Below, one piece after another: positions 21,863 through 34,297 of a stretch of 64,000 nucleotides of DNA. The stretch covers positions 1 to 64,000 of the forward strand of contig CALYCZ020000349.1 in assembly GCA_944470555.2 (NCBI GenBank), in the 5' to 3' direction. How positions within the stretch are numbered: position 1 is the first letter of the stretch; each line of letters begins with the position of its first letter. Below the pieces are notes generated by a model. The model did no database searches. It was given only the letters and a program-made list of their open reading frames with translations, and was not told where the DNA came from. The DNA comes from Heterobilharzia americana. Lineage: Eukaryota; Platyhelminthes; Trematoda; Strigeidida; Schistosomatidae. Made by a program: the position numbers and the translations under genes.

Positions 21863-22418
21863 ATGTAACTAGCTCCGCAGAAGCCGTTGAATTGATAAAT
21901 GGGAGTACAATGATGCACTTCCATCGTCGAATCTCTGATCACCACCCATCATGGTTGAGCAAGGGACCAACTAGCACAATAAAGAGCTCCAAACTTCACA
22001 CTGGACATCAAGTGGATACTAACTAGTAAAGCTTTGATAATTATTCACCACATTCCAATTAATTTACCCCAATGGATTACACACACGCTTACTTCTTAGA
22101 GCAGAGGTGATTGCAATTCACCTAACCTTTTGTATCCAAAAGTAGTTTGTTCAACGACTTTCATTACTGTGGTTGTTAACATGATGCAACTTCTAGTATT
22201 ACTTTGTACACCTCTTACCCATCTTGTTTCTATCACTATTCATTTGTTCCCTTACTATTACGTAATCACTTATTGTTTATGACTGAACACTCATCAAAAA
22301 TCACTTCATTAACCTAAGAATAACCTACTTCATATCTCCAATTTTAATTACTCTATTGATTATTTACATCTTGATTTCTAAAACTTATCACCTTCATGAC
22401 TTACTTAAAATCTGTGAC
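21863..22418. other. Loop between arms A and B (556 bp)
   Basis: Single-copy spacer at the A/B palindrome centre (axis about 22140). It holds no recognisable gene. The corresponding loop after arm C lacks about 100 bp (22190-22290 here). Confidence 0.85.
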
Positions 22419-23630
22419 TATTGTTCACCAACTCCTCACCAATTGATTGGTATTTCGATTGAATTGTAAACCTATTTGTTAGTGTGTGGTCGAAGACGTA
22501 GATCTAATTGATAAGGAATATATTTCTTCGATCAATCAGTCTTTTGATATATGCTCAAATACTATTCTAAAGATTAGTTTTACATTTTATTCTCCATTCG
22601 ATCTCATATATTGACAACATTTCTTTCCGAATACAAATTGAAAAGAAGTAAGGAGTATGGAAAAGACCAGATCTATCGAATTTACAAATTTTAGTAGAAC
22701 TCATTCATTATATAACCTACAAACTTGATAATAGATGATGTAATCCATCTCACTAGTATCTGTCATGGATAGTTAACATGATTCTCTACTTTTAACGTTT
22801 GATTGGAATTCTCTTCTAAATATGATCCATAATGTAATTTATCTGCTTCTTATTCAATCTTCATCATCCTTTTGAACAGTTTTTTCAATCTGTCCATATT
22901 TCTACTTGTTGAAATTATTCATTTCTACTTTACACCACATTGACTGATGTTCAGGCTTACATTGTGTAAACGCGTATTCTTATACTTCATCATGGTATGC
23001 GAATGAATAAAGAATTCAGCTGACTGAACCTGTTGAGATTTATACACTTATGAAATCCTACTTTCTTCATATTCTTTACATTAGATGGTTTAACTAATGT
23101 TGTTTAAAGGTTGAATAGGAGTTAAAATATTCAATTACAATAGAAGTAAGTATCTGTCACCAGATCTCTTACATTCTTCTTTAACGAATTAATTTCATCA
23201 AGTTTTGCATAGTTAATCAACGTGGGTTACTTTTAGTGTAATGATGATGATGTAAGCTTTATGAATGAGATGGTTATTCAACTGTGAAATTATAACTTCT
23301 TACTTAAATATCTCTTGTCAATCAAATTAGAGAGATTGAATGTTCAAAGAAGTTCTGTGTGACTCAGAGTATTTATTATTCAAACAATACGCTTATTAAT
23401 ACGCATTACTTGTTTGAATTGTATACTGACCACTGTCACTCCAGTCATCAACCTACTATTCAAAAGCAGTCTATCAAAGTAAAGCTATATCAGACAGTTT
23501 CATCAAGAATATGAGTATTATCCGTTAGACTATTTGAGACAGCCACAGTTTTTTTTGGGGGGGAAACCAGCTGAATATATCGAATTCTGATGGCACTTGG
23601 GTAACACCCTTGGTAATTGAAGTGGAGTTA

Positions 23631-23741
23631 AGATATGGTCAGTAGCTAAGTTCTGCAGTTCAGTTGATAAAGTATCAGGTCTGTAATCCGGATGTCTGTG
23701 CTTTCCCTCTCACCTTCAATAAACACCCAATATCTATATGA
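23631..23741 (+). repeat. SINE-2 copy (arm B)
   Basis: Counterpart of the SINE-2 copy in arm A, with the same CTTTCCCTCTCACCTTCAAT block. Confidence 0.5.
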
Positions 23742-23800
23742 ATACTATCAAATGTTTTATACAGATCTTCACCAAAAATACTAACTTCTGTAAAGATCAA

Positions 23801-24122
23801 GTTATTGTATTATTATTATTAGTCCCTTTGGTTCCTAGTGGAACATAGGGCTTCAGTGGCACGTCTCCAGTGTCCTCTGTTCTCTGAGATCTTTTGAACC
23901 TGGTTCCACGACAACCCACAAGCTCTCATTTCCTCCTCACATGATCTCCTCCATGTCACCCTCACATCACATGCCAAACTCATCGCTTCCCATCTGGCTT
24001 CCACTCGAGTACCTGGCTTGGCACGTGATGTCCTCAGTCGGCCTTCTCAGTGCATGACCAATCCATCTCCACTTTCTTCACCTGCATATTTGTTGAGCGA
24101 TAACTTCTTGGTTAGTTCGTTG
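23801..24122 (-). pseudogene. SR2/RTE-like 3' terminal fragment (arm B)
   Basis: Mirror of 20159-20480: (ATT)n, hairpin GTTCCTAGTGGAAC and the C-terminal frame 24004-23819, intact over 61 codons. Confidence 0.88.
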
Positions 24123-24859
24123 TGGTGGACTGAACTGGATCATGCAGCAAACAGTGGGGAGCGAGAAGAGGGGGATACGCTGGCTGGACTGCGGAAAAGA
24201 ACCTAGAAGACTTGGATTTCGCCAACGATGACTTGTGTCTGATGTCACATAAACTTGAAGATCTACAGGCAAAAACTAACAAGTTGATAGAAGAGACAGG
24301 GCAGCGAAGACGGGACTTCAAGTGAATATAGAGAAGACAGAAGTGATGAAGATACCGCACCACCACCATCAACAACAACAACGAACTCCAATCACCGTCA
24401 ACGGGAGAAACTTCAAGGAAGTAACCTCCTTCACTTATCTAGGAAGCACTGTTTCAACTACAGGCGGGACGGACGAGGACGTCAAAGTTAGAATCGGAAA
24501 AGCAAGACAGGTGTTCATTAGCCTGAAACCAGTGTGGAGATCTTCTGCAGTCAGCATGTGCAACAAGATACGGATTTTCAACACCAACTTAGTCAAGTCA
24601 GTGCTTCTGTATGGTTCAGAGACTTGGCGCGTCACGAAAGGCGTTTCCAATAAACTACAGACATTCATCAACAACTGCCACCTACGCTGGCTCTATACTG
24701 AAGATCAGATGGATTGTCAGAAAGAATAAGCAACAAGGAGCTCTGGGAACGAACCAACCAAGAACCTATCACGCAACAAATATGCAGGAGGAAGTGGAGA
24801 TGGATTGAGCATGCACTGAGAAGGCCGACTGGGGACATCACGCGTCAGGCCAGTTGCTC
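24123..24859 (+). pseudogene. SR2/RTE-like central RT fragment (arm B)
   Basis: Mirror of 19422-20158. The open frame 24322-24729 carries the thumb (EVTSFTYLGST, ISLKPVWRSSAVS, LYGSETWRVTK). It differs from arms A and C by NGRNFKEV instead of NGRNLKEV, and by CRSSSLCD instead of CTSSSLCD read on the opposite strand. Confidence 0.9.
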
Positions 24860-24973
24860 GAGTGGAAATGCTTTTCGTGACGCGCCAAGTCTCTCAACCA
24901 TACAGAAGCACTGACTTGACTAAGTTGGTGTTGAAAATCCGTATCTTGTTCCACATGCTGAGTGCAGAAGATC
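24860..24973 (-). pseudogene. RTE fold-back limb (arm B)
   Basis: Mirror of 19308-19421, joined head-on to the central fragment, giving the same potential hairpin. Confidence 0.85.
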
Positions 24974-25913
24974 GATGAAGCAGTTTCATGTTCCATAAAA
25001 CACTTGTTAGTAGATACAGCAAAACTTTTGATCTTTCTACTTCTCTTTTATCAAATGTTCAATATATTATTCTATCCTACTTTGTTATCTTTAAACGTGA
25101 TATCAATTGAGTCTGTTCCTTCGAATAAATTTGTCAATCAACTCTCCCACATTTCTCGTGGAAATCAATTGATACTTTTCAATGCATCACATACATGTTA
25201 TGCACTTCTCTGATATTTTCAGCAATTATGCTAGTAGATATGAGGAAAAAATTTTCAAAAATGCAAATAAAAACTTTTCAATTAAAAGTCATTGCTGTTT
25301 ATAAGTTGATTTACACTGTGTTAAATTGAAGAATACAAACAACTTTCAGAAAACTGATTAACAGCAGTAAGATTTCATAAAAACTAGAGTCATATGAATA
25401 AATAAGACAGGATACTTCAAAAGTACAAATGCAAACTTTATGCGCTGATCTATAGAAAAATTGTCACACATAGAATCTCTATTCTCTTCGATAAATCGAT
25501 ACTTGAAGGTAGTTGGTTCAAACCCCCCACCACTAAACACGTTTCTGTTCAGATTTAACCATCAGCACATTGAGCTAATTTCTATCTAAATAATCTTTGA
25601 AAGTGGTTCAAATTAACATGAGACTCAGTGAAAGGCACTCAGTCTTTAGAAAAATAAACTAACTATAAAGCATTATATTTCTTTGATTTAATTGACACTT
25701 ATTTCGTTATAGAATTCTTCCTAGACAGCAGCTTTAAAGGCTACCCTAGTAACTGATGGAACAACCAATCATCTTTCTCTATACTATCAAACAAATTGTC
25801 TCCCCAGAAAAAATACTGCAACCTGATTGATTATTTTGGTAGTTGTTAGGATGGTTTTTGAAGTCACTTCCTAGATTAAAACTTTCTTCTTTTCTAATGC
25901 ACTATAAACTACT

Positions 25914-26216
25914 TTATTTGAAATAAGTAGTAAATCTTTCTCTACATTTCATTCTTTGAATTCTATCGATTTCCAATTCTCTTTTCTTCAACTTATAACC
26001 AAATATCGCTAAGAGTGCATTGAAATGTTGACCTTCCTCTATGATAGATAGATATAAGCAATCGTTATACTGGTTAATGTTTACAGTGTACCAATCAACT
26101 AACCAATTCTTTTCTTTTCTAAAACATCTGAAAAATTCTTTCTTATAGAATAAAGTCTGCATGACTGGGATAGACCTTTCCTTTAATGGAATTTCTAAAT
26201 AATTTGTACTTTTCAA
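25914..26216 (-). CDS. Unidentified ~100-codon ORF (arm B)
   Basis: Same 100-residue translation as the arm A ORF at 18065-18367; no additional evidence for function. Confidence 0.28.
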   Translation of the reverse strand: MKSTNYLEIPLKERSIPVMQTLFYKKEFFRCFRKEKNWLVDWYTVNINQYNDCLYLSIIEEGQHFNALLAIFGYKLKKRELEIDRIQRMKCRERFTTYFK

Positions 26217-26571
26217 TATTTACAAGATGAAGATTTACTTGTTAGCCGTTTATTAATAGTTGTGTATTATTACAGACTGGTCACATTGCTGAACATTCAT
26301 GCTTATCATCCCATTTGTTAAAAGTATGAGAGATTGAATTTTGTACAATGCATATTTGTAATTGAAGTCAAATATAAGGAAGCATAACTTAGACTTTAAA
26401 GAATATTGTTTTGCAAATTCAGTATTCTATATGACTCAAATGAAAAGTTTTAAGTCAAAATGTTAACAAACTTTGTATGTTTGTAGGCTTCAAGCTAGTC
26501 AAAACGAAATATGGAGTGATTTATGCATTTCTTCACCTGAAATGTAATAATGTAATAATTCATAAAGTTAA

Positions 26572-26934
26572 ATGCAATATGGATGTCTAGAGAAATTAAG
26601 TACTACTGTCAGTGAGTTAGCCTTCACAGATTTCAAGTTCTTCATCACAGGTCAAAATCAGTTAGTAAATCATTGTGAACTAGGAAACATTGTACAGCTG
26701 CATCCTTCTAAATTAGAACTCATTAACTGTGCTAATATACTACTGCATAAACGACCATGCCTAAGACCATTCAGTTTGATGATGAGTGTCTTGAAATTGA
26801 ATAGTTGGATTGCTATCCTACTGCCCATGTCTTTAACCTCCGTCAATTCCAAGTATTCATTGATGACTTCTTCTAGAAGATATCACCTGAATTCCTGCCG
26901 AGAATCTGTAATGTGTGATATTGAGCCAAATTAG
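26572..26934 (+). CDS. Unidentified 120-codon ORF (arm B)
   Basis: Same translation as the arm A ORF at 17347-17709. Function unknown. Confidence 0.25.
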   Translation: MQYGCLEKLSTTVSELAFTDFKFFITGQNQLVNHCELGNIVQLHPSKLELINCANILLHKRPCLRPFSLMMSVLKLNSWIAILLPMSLTSVNSKYSLMTSSRRYHLNSCRESVMCDIEPN

Positions 26935-27255
26935 ATGTCAAGTACATACTAACCTGGTAGCTTGATGGCAACAGGTACACCATGAAGTCTGATGGTCTTA
27001 AATGTCTGTCTGTATTAGGTTCACATAGTAAATTTAGATTCCCCATAGTCCTCTTCAACTTATTGATAGCGTGTAGCAATGTCTAGTTGTAAACTAAAAA
27101 CTGATCGTTTTACACCAGAATTAGGTTATGTAAGCTGTGAATAAGAACAAAAGTAGCTATTTTACGAAAATAGATCATTTTAGCTGCCTACAACTTATAA
27201 CATACGTCTTTTGCCTTAAAAGCTTTCATCTCTATAGAGAACGTGTTTTCAACTA

Positions 27256-27436
27256 GTAGCATTTTTCAAGTTGGTATTCATGATGAACTGACATCAGTTG
27301 AAGGGACATTGAAACTTAAGAGCACTGGACAGCTGTTTCTTCTTCGTATGGGATTCCTCAGGTGGTGAGCATTCACGACCTTCAGGTCTGTGGTCAGTGC
27401 GTTACCACTGAGCCACTGGGTTTGGAATCCAATGGT
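27256..27436 (-). mobile_element. Smα-like SINE (arm B)
   Basis: Mirror of the arm A copy, with the same GAGGAATCCC core variant and GAAACAGCTGTCCAGTG. Confidence 0.83.
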
Positions 27437-27641
27437 TCATATTTACAACTTCTGTTACTTCACAAAATTTTCAAAATGAAATCTGAGTTTATTGACAAGT
27501 CTATCACAACTTCCTATTGACTGTATTAATATTTACACTGACATTATCTGTTTGTGTCTCAAAACTATCTTTAAAATTAGAATTGGTAAGGGAATCATAA
27601 GAATAGTCTTTGGACGACTTACTGGATTCATTTTCTTCTAG

Positions 27642-28502
27642 TCTACATGTCTCTTGTAAACTGAGTGATCTTTAAAGTTTAGAATTTTCACCATTCGATT
27701 TCCTATTGTATGCAATATAATTCCTACTGACAGCTGATAACCCTTCCCTCAATAATAACGTCCATCTTTCAAAGTCACAGTCATTAAATATATTTGAATA
27801 ATTCACGATTGAAAGAGTTTACCTAAACTTTCATGAGTAGATTTATGTTGTATATTCTGACAATGAAGCAGAAGAATATTCACTAGCTTTCCAGCTCTTC
27901 AAAATTACTTGAATTCACTGATGCCATAGGACACTGGGATGTTCGTAAGAGTTGTTCTATCAGCTTATTTGACTTAGGATGCTGTGAGCTGGTATACTGA
28001 TGACGTCAACCAGTTTCTATAAGCTAATCATTTAAGTTCTCAGTAAAATGATTACCATTATCAGTGACTAGGAAGTTCGGCATTCTCTCACAACTGAAAA
28101 TCTTCCTCATCGCATTAGGAGCGTCTGTAAGTTTTATTTTTGGACATTTAGAATAAGAGTCTACCATAACTTAAGTATATAAGGAGTTTGAGAAGCAACA
28201 ACAGTTATCTACAAGGACATGGATACCGTAGTGATTTTTCATACGAAATTGACTGCAAAAACAATCAGGACATGAACATCAATTTCTGCCTACCAGTATA
28301 TCGGGCGAGTCAACGGTTTCATTTTCTCAGCTCCTGAGCGTGCGGAATGGAGAATATTCATTACAGTAGATCTCAGTGTTAGAGGACTAACGATTCCGTC
28401 GTTCAAACAAAAGAATTCTTCGAGACGTGATAATATTATATGTCTTCCTTTATAGACGTCAAGGAATCTCCCCTTGCAATGAGGATCCCAACCACTCTTT
28501 AT
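27642..28502 (-). pseudogene. Ty3/Gypsy integrase relic (arm B)
   Basis: Mirror of 15780-16640. The zinc-binding region lies near 28290-28410 and the DDE-core blocks at about 27940-28160. It is broken in the same places. Near 27680 it reads AAACTTTAAAG where A reads AAACTTAAAG and C reads AAACTCTAAAG, a three-way difference. Confidence 0.78.
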
Positions 28503-29263
28503 TGCTTCCCAGTTTATTTTATGTGTTACATTCTGCCAACAGGTAACGAATGAACTAATAAAACAGTCTGATATGAGTAGGAGAACTCTCGAACGATAAA
28601 TAATCTGATAATAAATATGCTTGAGGTATATCTTTAGCCTATCTTTGTTCAGTCGTACTATCATAAGATCTCAGCTCTAAATTATATCTCTGTATGGATG
28701 GTGAATGAATTTCAAAGCTTGTTAATCAGTAACAATATGAATCTGCGTATGAAACAGATAGTCGTAGAGATGCGGCTTACTACTCAGTCAGTAATCCCTT
28801 CCAACTGTCTGATCTATCATATTATGACAAATGAAAATAATAAGATGTGACAAAATTATCTCAGGTCACTGTTTATTTCAGCTATCGAAATCAAAACCGA
28901 TCCTTGTAACCAACTGACTTTATCACATACTTTTAAAAATACCACATTTCTTCATAAATTGTTAATACTTTCCTTTCCTTTGCTTTCCTTTCGTTCGATT
29001 ACATTTCATAAATTGATAGCGATTACTTCAATGAAGTTTTAACTTTAACAAGTTACAATAACGAGATGACTACACTTTTAGAAACTACAAAAATGCTGTA
29101 TCATTCACATTGAAAATACAACAAAACAGCTCCTTAGTCACTTCAATATAAAATTTAATTCATCGACAAAAACACCATAGACTATAGTAACCAGGTATAC
29201 TTCACAACTTGAAAGTTAATTACTATCTAGTAAATATTGCTCAGGTACTGCTGATTGTATTTA

Positions 29264-30650
29264 TTATTTGTCCTTTGAGTTCCTAGTGGAGCTTTAGTAG
29301 CACATTGACATTTCACTCTGTTCTCTGCAGTCTTTTGAACCTGGCTCCACAACTGCCCAAGAGCCTTCAATTGTTTCTCACATCATCTCCTCCATGTCAT
29401 TCTCGCTTCGGACAACCAACTCATCGTTTCCCCTTTGGGTTCCATTTGAGGGCCTCGCCTGACGCGTGATGTTCCCGAATAGTTTTCTCAGTGTATATCC
29501 AATCCAATCCGTCTCCACTTTCTTCATCTGCATATTTGTTGGGAGATGGGTTCTTGGTTGGTTTGTTGTCAGAGTGAGTTCCTTGTTTCTTATTCTTTCT
29601 CGCCATCTGATCTGATCTTCAGTATGTCGTGAGGGTAGTCGGCAGCTGTTCATGTATGATGTCTGTAGTTTGTTGGAAATGCTTTCGGTAACACGTTAAG
29701 TCTCTGAACCATATAGAAGCAAGCACTGACTTAACTGACTTCGTGTTGAAAATGCGGATCTTGTTCACGCTTTATGCTGGGTGAAGTACGCGGCAGTGCA
29801 GTAGATCTCCACACTGATTTCAGATTAACGAAGAAAGGCCTATCTTGCTGTCTGTTTGATCCTGGCTGGCTTTGACGTCCTCATCCATGCCATTGTCTGT
29901 ACCTGAAACGATGCTGCCTAAATAGGTAGGTGAAAGAGACTACTTCATTCAGATCTATCCCGTTGGTGGTGACCGGTGCTTGTTGTTGTTCTTGTTGTTG
30001 TTGCTGGTTGGTTATCTTCATTAACTCTGTCTTCTCTACGTTCACTTGAAGTGTCGTCTTCGCTGCCTCTTCTGTCAACTTGCGGCTTTTTACCTGGAGA
30101 TCTTCGAGTTTGTACGACATTAGACATAAATCATCATCGGCGAAATCGAAATCCTCTAGGATCTTTGTCTTTCCATCGGTCCAGCCAGCGTATGCCCATC
30201 TTCTCGCTCCTCGCAGTTTGTTACATGATCCAGTCGACTACAGTCCGGAACACAATTATTGATAATAGGCGGCAGCTTTGTTTTACTCCACTTCTCTTCA
30301 CTTCAGAGGCGTCGCTGAGCTTTTCATTGTGAATCACTTGGTATGTGGAGTCTTCATATAGCTGTTGAATGAGTTTGATGAAGATTTGTGGCACTAAAAC
30401 CGTATTGTTGAAGCAGCTATCTGCCAAATTACTTCTTGGTCGACACTGTCGAAGGCCTTTTCAAAATCGATGAAGTTGAAGTAAAGAGTTGACTGCCACT
30501 CTATAATGATGCGTAGTGTTGCAATTTCATCCGAACATGATTTGTTCTTCCTGAATCCAGCCAGACTATTTCGGTAGTAATTTTGAATCCTCAAGGTGAT
30601 GTGGCATAATATTTTGCCTGGGATGCACAGGAGAATGATTCCGCAGTACT
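29264..30650 (-). pseudogene. SR2/RTE-like fragment, palm to 3' end (arm B)
   Basis: Mirror of 13632-15018. The palm frame 30657-30394 has FIDFEKAFDSVD. Around 29768-29804 it carries its own version of a short divergent patch. The (CAA)n tract has a GAA codon inserted. Confidence 0.87.
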
Positions 30651-31010
30651 GAAACAAGTTGAAAATATTTACACCAAGAATTCATCAAACGAAATAGAAA
30701 TCAATTTAATCTGATAAATGGTTTAATTCTTTTGATTGAAGTTATTTCATTTATTAACTGGGACTCACATACACATCTTGAAAGTATCCAACTGAACAAT
30801 CAACCTCATAATCAACCACTTATTAGACCTGATTTATGCACCTGAGTACCTTACGGTGATAGTATTAAAAAAGCGTTCAATACAACATCCTTCCTATCTT
30901 AGTCATTAACAAAAGATTGACGCACAAAACCATCTATAGAGCCCTCTATCTTAGGCTTCAATTCATTTTAGATTACGTATACCTTCAGAAACGTATATCA
31001 ATTATTCAAC

Positions 31011-31012
<2 letters not shown>

Positions 31013-31080
<68 letters not shown>
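31013..31080. repeat. (GT)34 microsatellite (arm B)
   Basis: Counterpart of the AC tracts in A and C but about eight units shorter. Confidence 0.97.
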
Positions 31081-31081
<1 letters not shown>

Positions 31082-31573
31082 GGAATCGATCGACTTCGTA
31101 ACATTGATCATCGATATTAGCTAAAGAATCACTGAAAATCTGAGAACGCTTGACATCTGTATCATTCTAGTTTGATAATCAGTAATATACATTTACAAGC
31201 GTATGAAGGATTAGATTTTATACTCTGCAAGTCAAAATTTAGAGACTGGCTTGGAATCCAATGTTGCAATCATTGAGTCTTAGGAACAAACTGTTGAATA
31301 TCTTTCTATTGCTCAAGTTTCGATGGTTCTCTAAATGATTTCAGATTGTCATATTTACAAAATAATAAGGACGGAATAATAATAAACAAATAATAAAAGA
31401 TGGTTATTTGACTCACTGTCACGTAACTGCTTTATAATAGTGCACTTGGTTTGTGAAGATTTCTCAGGGAATTCTAGGCTTCTTTGAATGATCTTGTAAG
31501 TGTTGTCACACTCCATAACATGAACCATCAACCAACTTGCTTATCGATAACTTAATCAGATTTCTAGGATAAA

Positions 31574-32187
31574 TTATTATTATTATTATTATTAGTCCCT
31601 TGGGTTCCTAGTGGAACATAGGGCTTCAGTAACACATCTCCAGTGCAATCTATTCTCTGAAATCTTTTGAACCTGGTTCCACGACAGCCCACAAGCTCTC
31701 ATTTCCTCCTCACATGTCACCCTCACATCACATGCCAAACGCATCGCTTCCCATCTGGCTTCCACTCGAGTACCTGGCTTGGCACGTGATGTCCTCACTC
31801 GGCCTTCCCAGTGCATGACCAATCCATCTCCACTTTCTTCACCTGCATATTTGTTGGGTGATAACTTCTTGGTTGGTTCGTTGCCAGCCAGCCAGCCAGC
31901 CTCAGTTCCTTCACACTCATTCTTATTATTCTGACCATCTCATCTCATCTCATCTCATCTATTCAGTAACCAGTCAGTGTAGACAGTTGTTCATCAATGT
32001 CTCTAGTTTGTTGCAAATCACCTTCGTAACGCTACAAGTCTCTGAGCCATACGGCAGCACTGACTTGAGGTTGATGTTGAAAATCCGGATCCAGATGTTG
32101 TTGACGTTTTGTGCATAGTGCAGTGGGGTAGATCTCCACACTGGTTTCAGATTAATAAACACCTGTCTTGCTGTCTTTCCGATCCTG
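31574..32187 (-). pseudogene. SR2/RTE-like fragment with 3' end (arm B)
   Basis: Mirror of 12078-12690: (ATT)n tail, hairpin GTTCCTAGTGGAAC at about 31607, CCAG array of about four units, pentamer array and thumb. Between the pentamer array and the thumb it reads CTATTCAGTAACC where A and C read CTTCAGTAACC on this strand. Confidence 0.87.
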
Positions 32188-32417
32188 ATCGCTTTTGGTT
32201 TAAGGAAAGAAGAGTTAAAATTCATTTGAGGTGTACTAAAATTGTCACAAGTTGAAGATTTGAGAAAGTCAATATTGTTTGCATTTCAATAGTGGATTCA
32301 CTCTAGCAATAGGTTCAGCTACCGATCAAGGTGAACTCTAGTTTTTATTGCATTTAAACTCTTTAGCACTTCACAACCCTACTGCAAACCTATATGACAA
32401 CCATACACTCACAGTGG

Positions 32418-32418
<1 letters not shown>

Positions 32419-32508
<90 letters not shown>
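32419..32508. repeat. (TA)45 at the B/C palindrome axis
   Basis: A 90-bp TA tract with AACCACTGTGAGTG running outward on both sides, so it is the exact centre of the B/C inverted repeat with no other spacer. Confidence 0.97.
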
Positions 32509-32509
<1 letters not shown>

Positions 32510-32738
32510 CCACTGTGAGTGTATGGTTGTCATATAGGTTTGCAGTAGGGTTGTGAAGTGCTAAAGAGTTTAAATGCAATAAAAACTAGAGTTCACCTTG
32601 ATCGGTAGCTGAACCTATTGCTAGAGTGAATCCACTATTGAAATGCAAACAATATTGACTTTCTCAAATCTTCAACTTGTGACAATTTTAGTACACCTCA
32701 AATGAATTTTAACTGTTCTTTCCTTAAACCAAAAGCGA

Positions 32739-33356
32739 TCAGGATCGGAAAGACAGCAAGACAGGTGTTTATTAATCTGAAACCAGTGTGGAGATCTACC
32801 CCACTGCACTATGCACAAAACGTCAACAACATCTGGATCCGGATTTTCAACATCAACCTCAAGTCAGTGCTGCCGTATGGCTCAGAGACTTGTAGCGTTA
32901 CGAAGGTGATTTGCAACAAACTAGAGACATTGATGAAGAACTGTCTACACTGACTGGTTACTGAAGATGAGATGAGATGAGATGAGATGAGATGGTCAGA
33001 ATAATAAGAATGAGCGTGAAGGAACTGAGGCTGGCTGGCTGGCTGGCAACGAACCAACCAAGAAGTTATCACCCAACAAATATGCAGGTGAAGAAAGTGG
33101 AGATGGATTGGTCATGCACTGGGAAGGCCGAGTGAGGACATCACGTGCCAAGCCAGGTACTCGAGTGGAAGCCAGATGGGAAGCGATGCGTTTGGCATGT
33201 GATGTGAGGGTGACATGTGAGGAGGAAATGAGAGCTTGTGGGCTGTTGTGGAACCAGGTTCAAAAGATTTCAGAGAATAGATTGCACTGGAGATGTGTTA
33301 CTGAAGCCCTATGTTCCACTAGGAACCCAAGGGACTAATAATAATAATAATAATAA
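32739..33356 (+). pseudogene. SR2/RTE-like fragment with 3' end (arm C)
   Basis: Copy of 12078-12690 with one extra GATGA unit; C-terminal frame 33108-33338, terminal hairpin and (AAT)n tail intact. Confidence 0.87.
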
Positions 33357-33848
33357 TTTATCCTAGAAATCTGATTAAGTTATCGATAAGCAAGTTGGTT
33401 GATGGTTCATGTTATGGAGTGTGACAACACTTACAAGATCATTCAAAGAAGCCTAGAATTCCCTGAGAAATCTTCACAAACCAAGTGCACTATTATAAAG
33501 CAGTTACGTGACAGTGAGTCAAATAACCATCTTTTATTATTTGTTTATTATTATTCCGTCCTTATTATTTTGTAAATATGACAATCTGAAATCATTTAGA
33601 GAACCATCGAAACTTGAGCAATAGAAAGATATTCAACAGTTTGTTCCTAAGACTCAATGATTGCAACATTGGATTCCAAGCCAGTCTCTAAATTTTGACT
33701 TGCAGAGTATAAAATCTAATCCTTCATGCGCTTGTAAATGTATATTACTGATTATCAAACTAGAATGATACAGATGTCAAGCGTTCTCAGATTTTCAGTG
33801 ATTCGTTAGCTAAGATCGATGATGAATGTTACGAAGTCGATCGATTCC

Positions 33849-33850
<2 letters not shown>

Positions 33851-33935
<85 letters not shown>
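33851..33935. repeat. (AC)42 microsatellite (arm C)
   Basis: Counterpart of 13185-13269. Confidence 0.97.
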
Positions 33936-33939
<4 letters not shown>

Positions 33940-34297
33940 TGAATAATTGATATACGTTTCTGAAGGTATACGTAATCTAAAATGAATTGAAGCCTAAGAT
34001 AGAGGGCTCTATAGATGGTTTTGTGCGTCAATCTTTTGTTAATGACTAAGATAGGAAGGATGTTGTATTGAACGCTTTTTTAATACTATCACCGTAAGGT
34101 ACTCAGGTGCATAAATCAGGTCTAATAAGTGGTTGATTATGAGGTTGATTGTTCAGTTGGATACTTTCAAGATGTGTATGTGAGTCCCAGTTAATAAATG
34201 AAATAACTTCAATCAAAAGAATTAAACCATTTATCAGATTAAATTGATTTCTATTTCGTTTGATGAATTCTTGGTGTAAATATTTTCAACTTGTTTC

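Larger units (their letters stand above)
22419..32418 (-). repeat. Inverted-triplication arm B (10.0 kb)
   Basis: Reverse complement of arm A, from TATTGTTCACCAACTCC to CACTCACAGTGGTT. Private differences include TCTCCCCAG at about 25800 (A and C read CTGAAGAGA on the other strand), a GAA codon in the (CAA)n tract at about 29992, and a shorter GT tract. These show that it is not a simple re-read of arm A. Confidence 0.95.
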
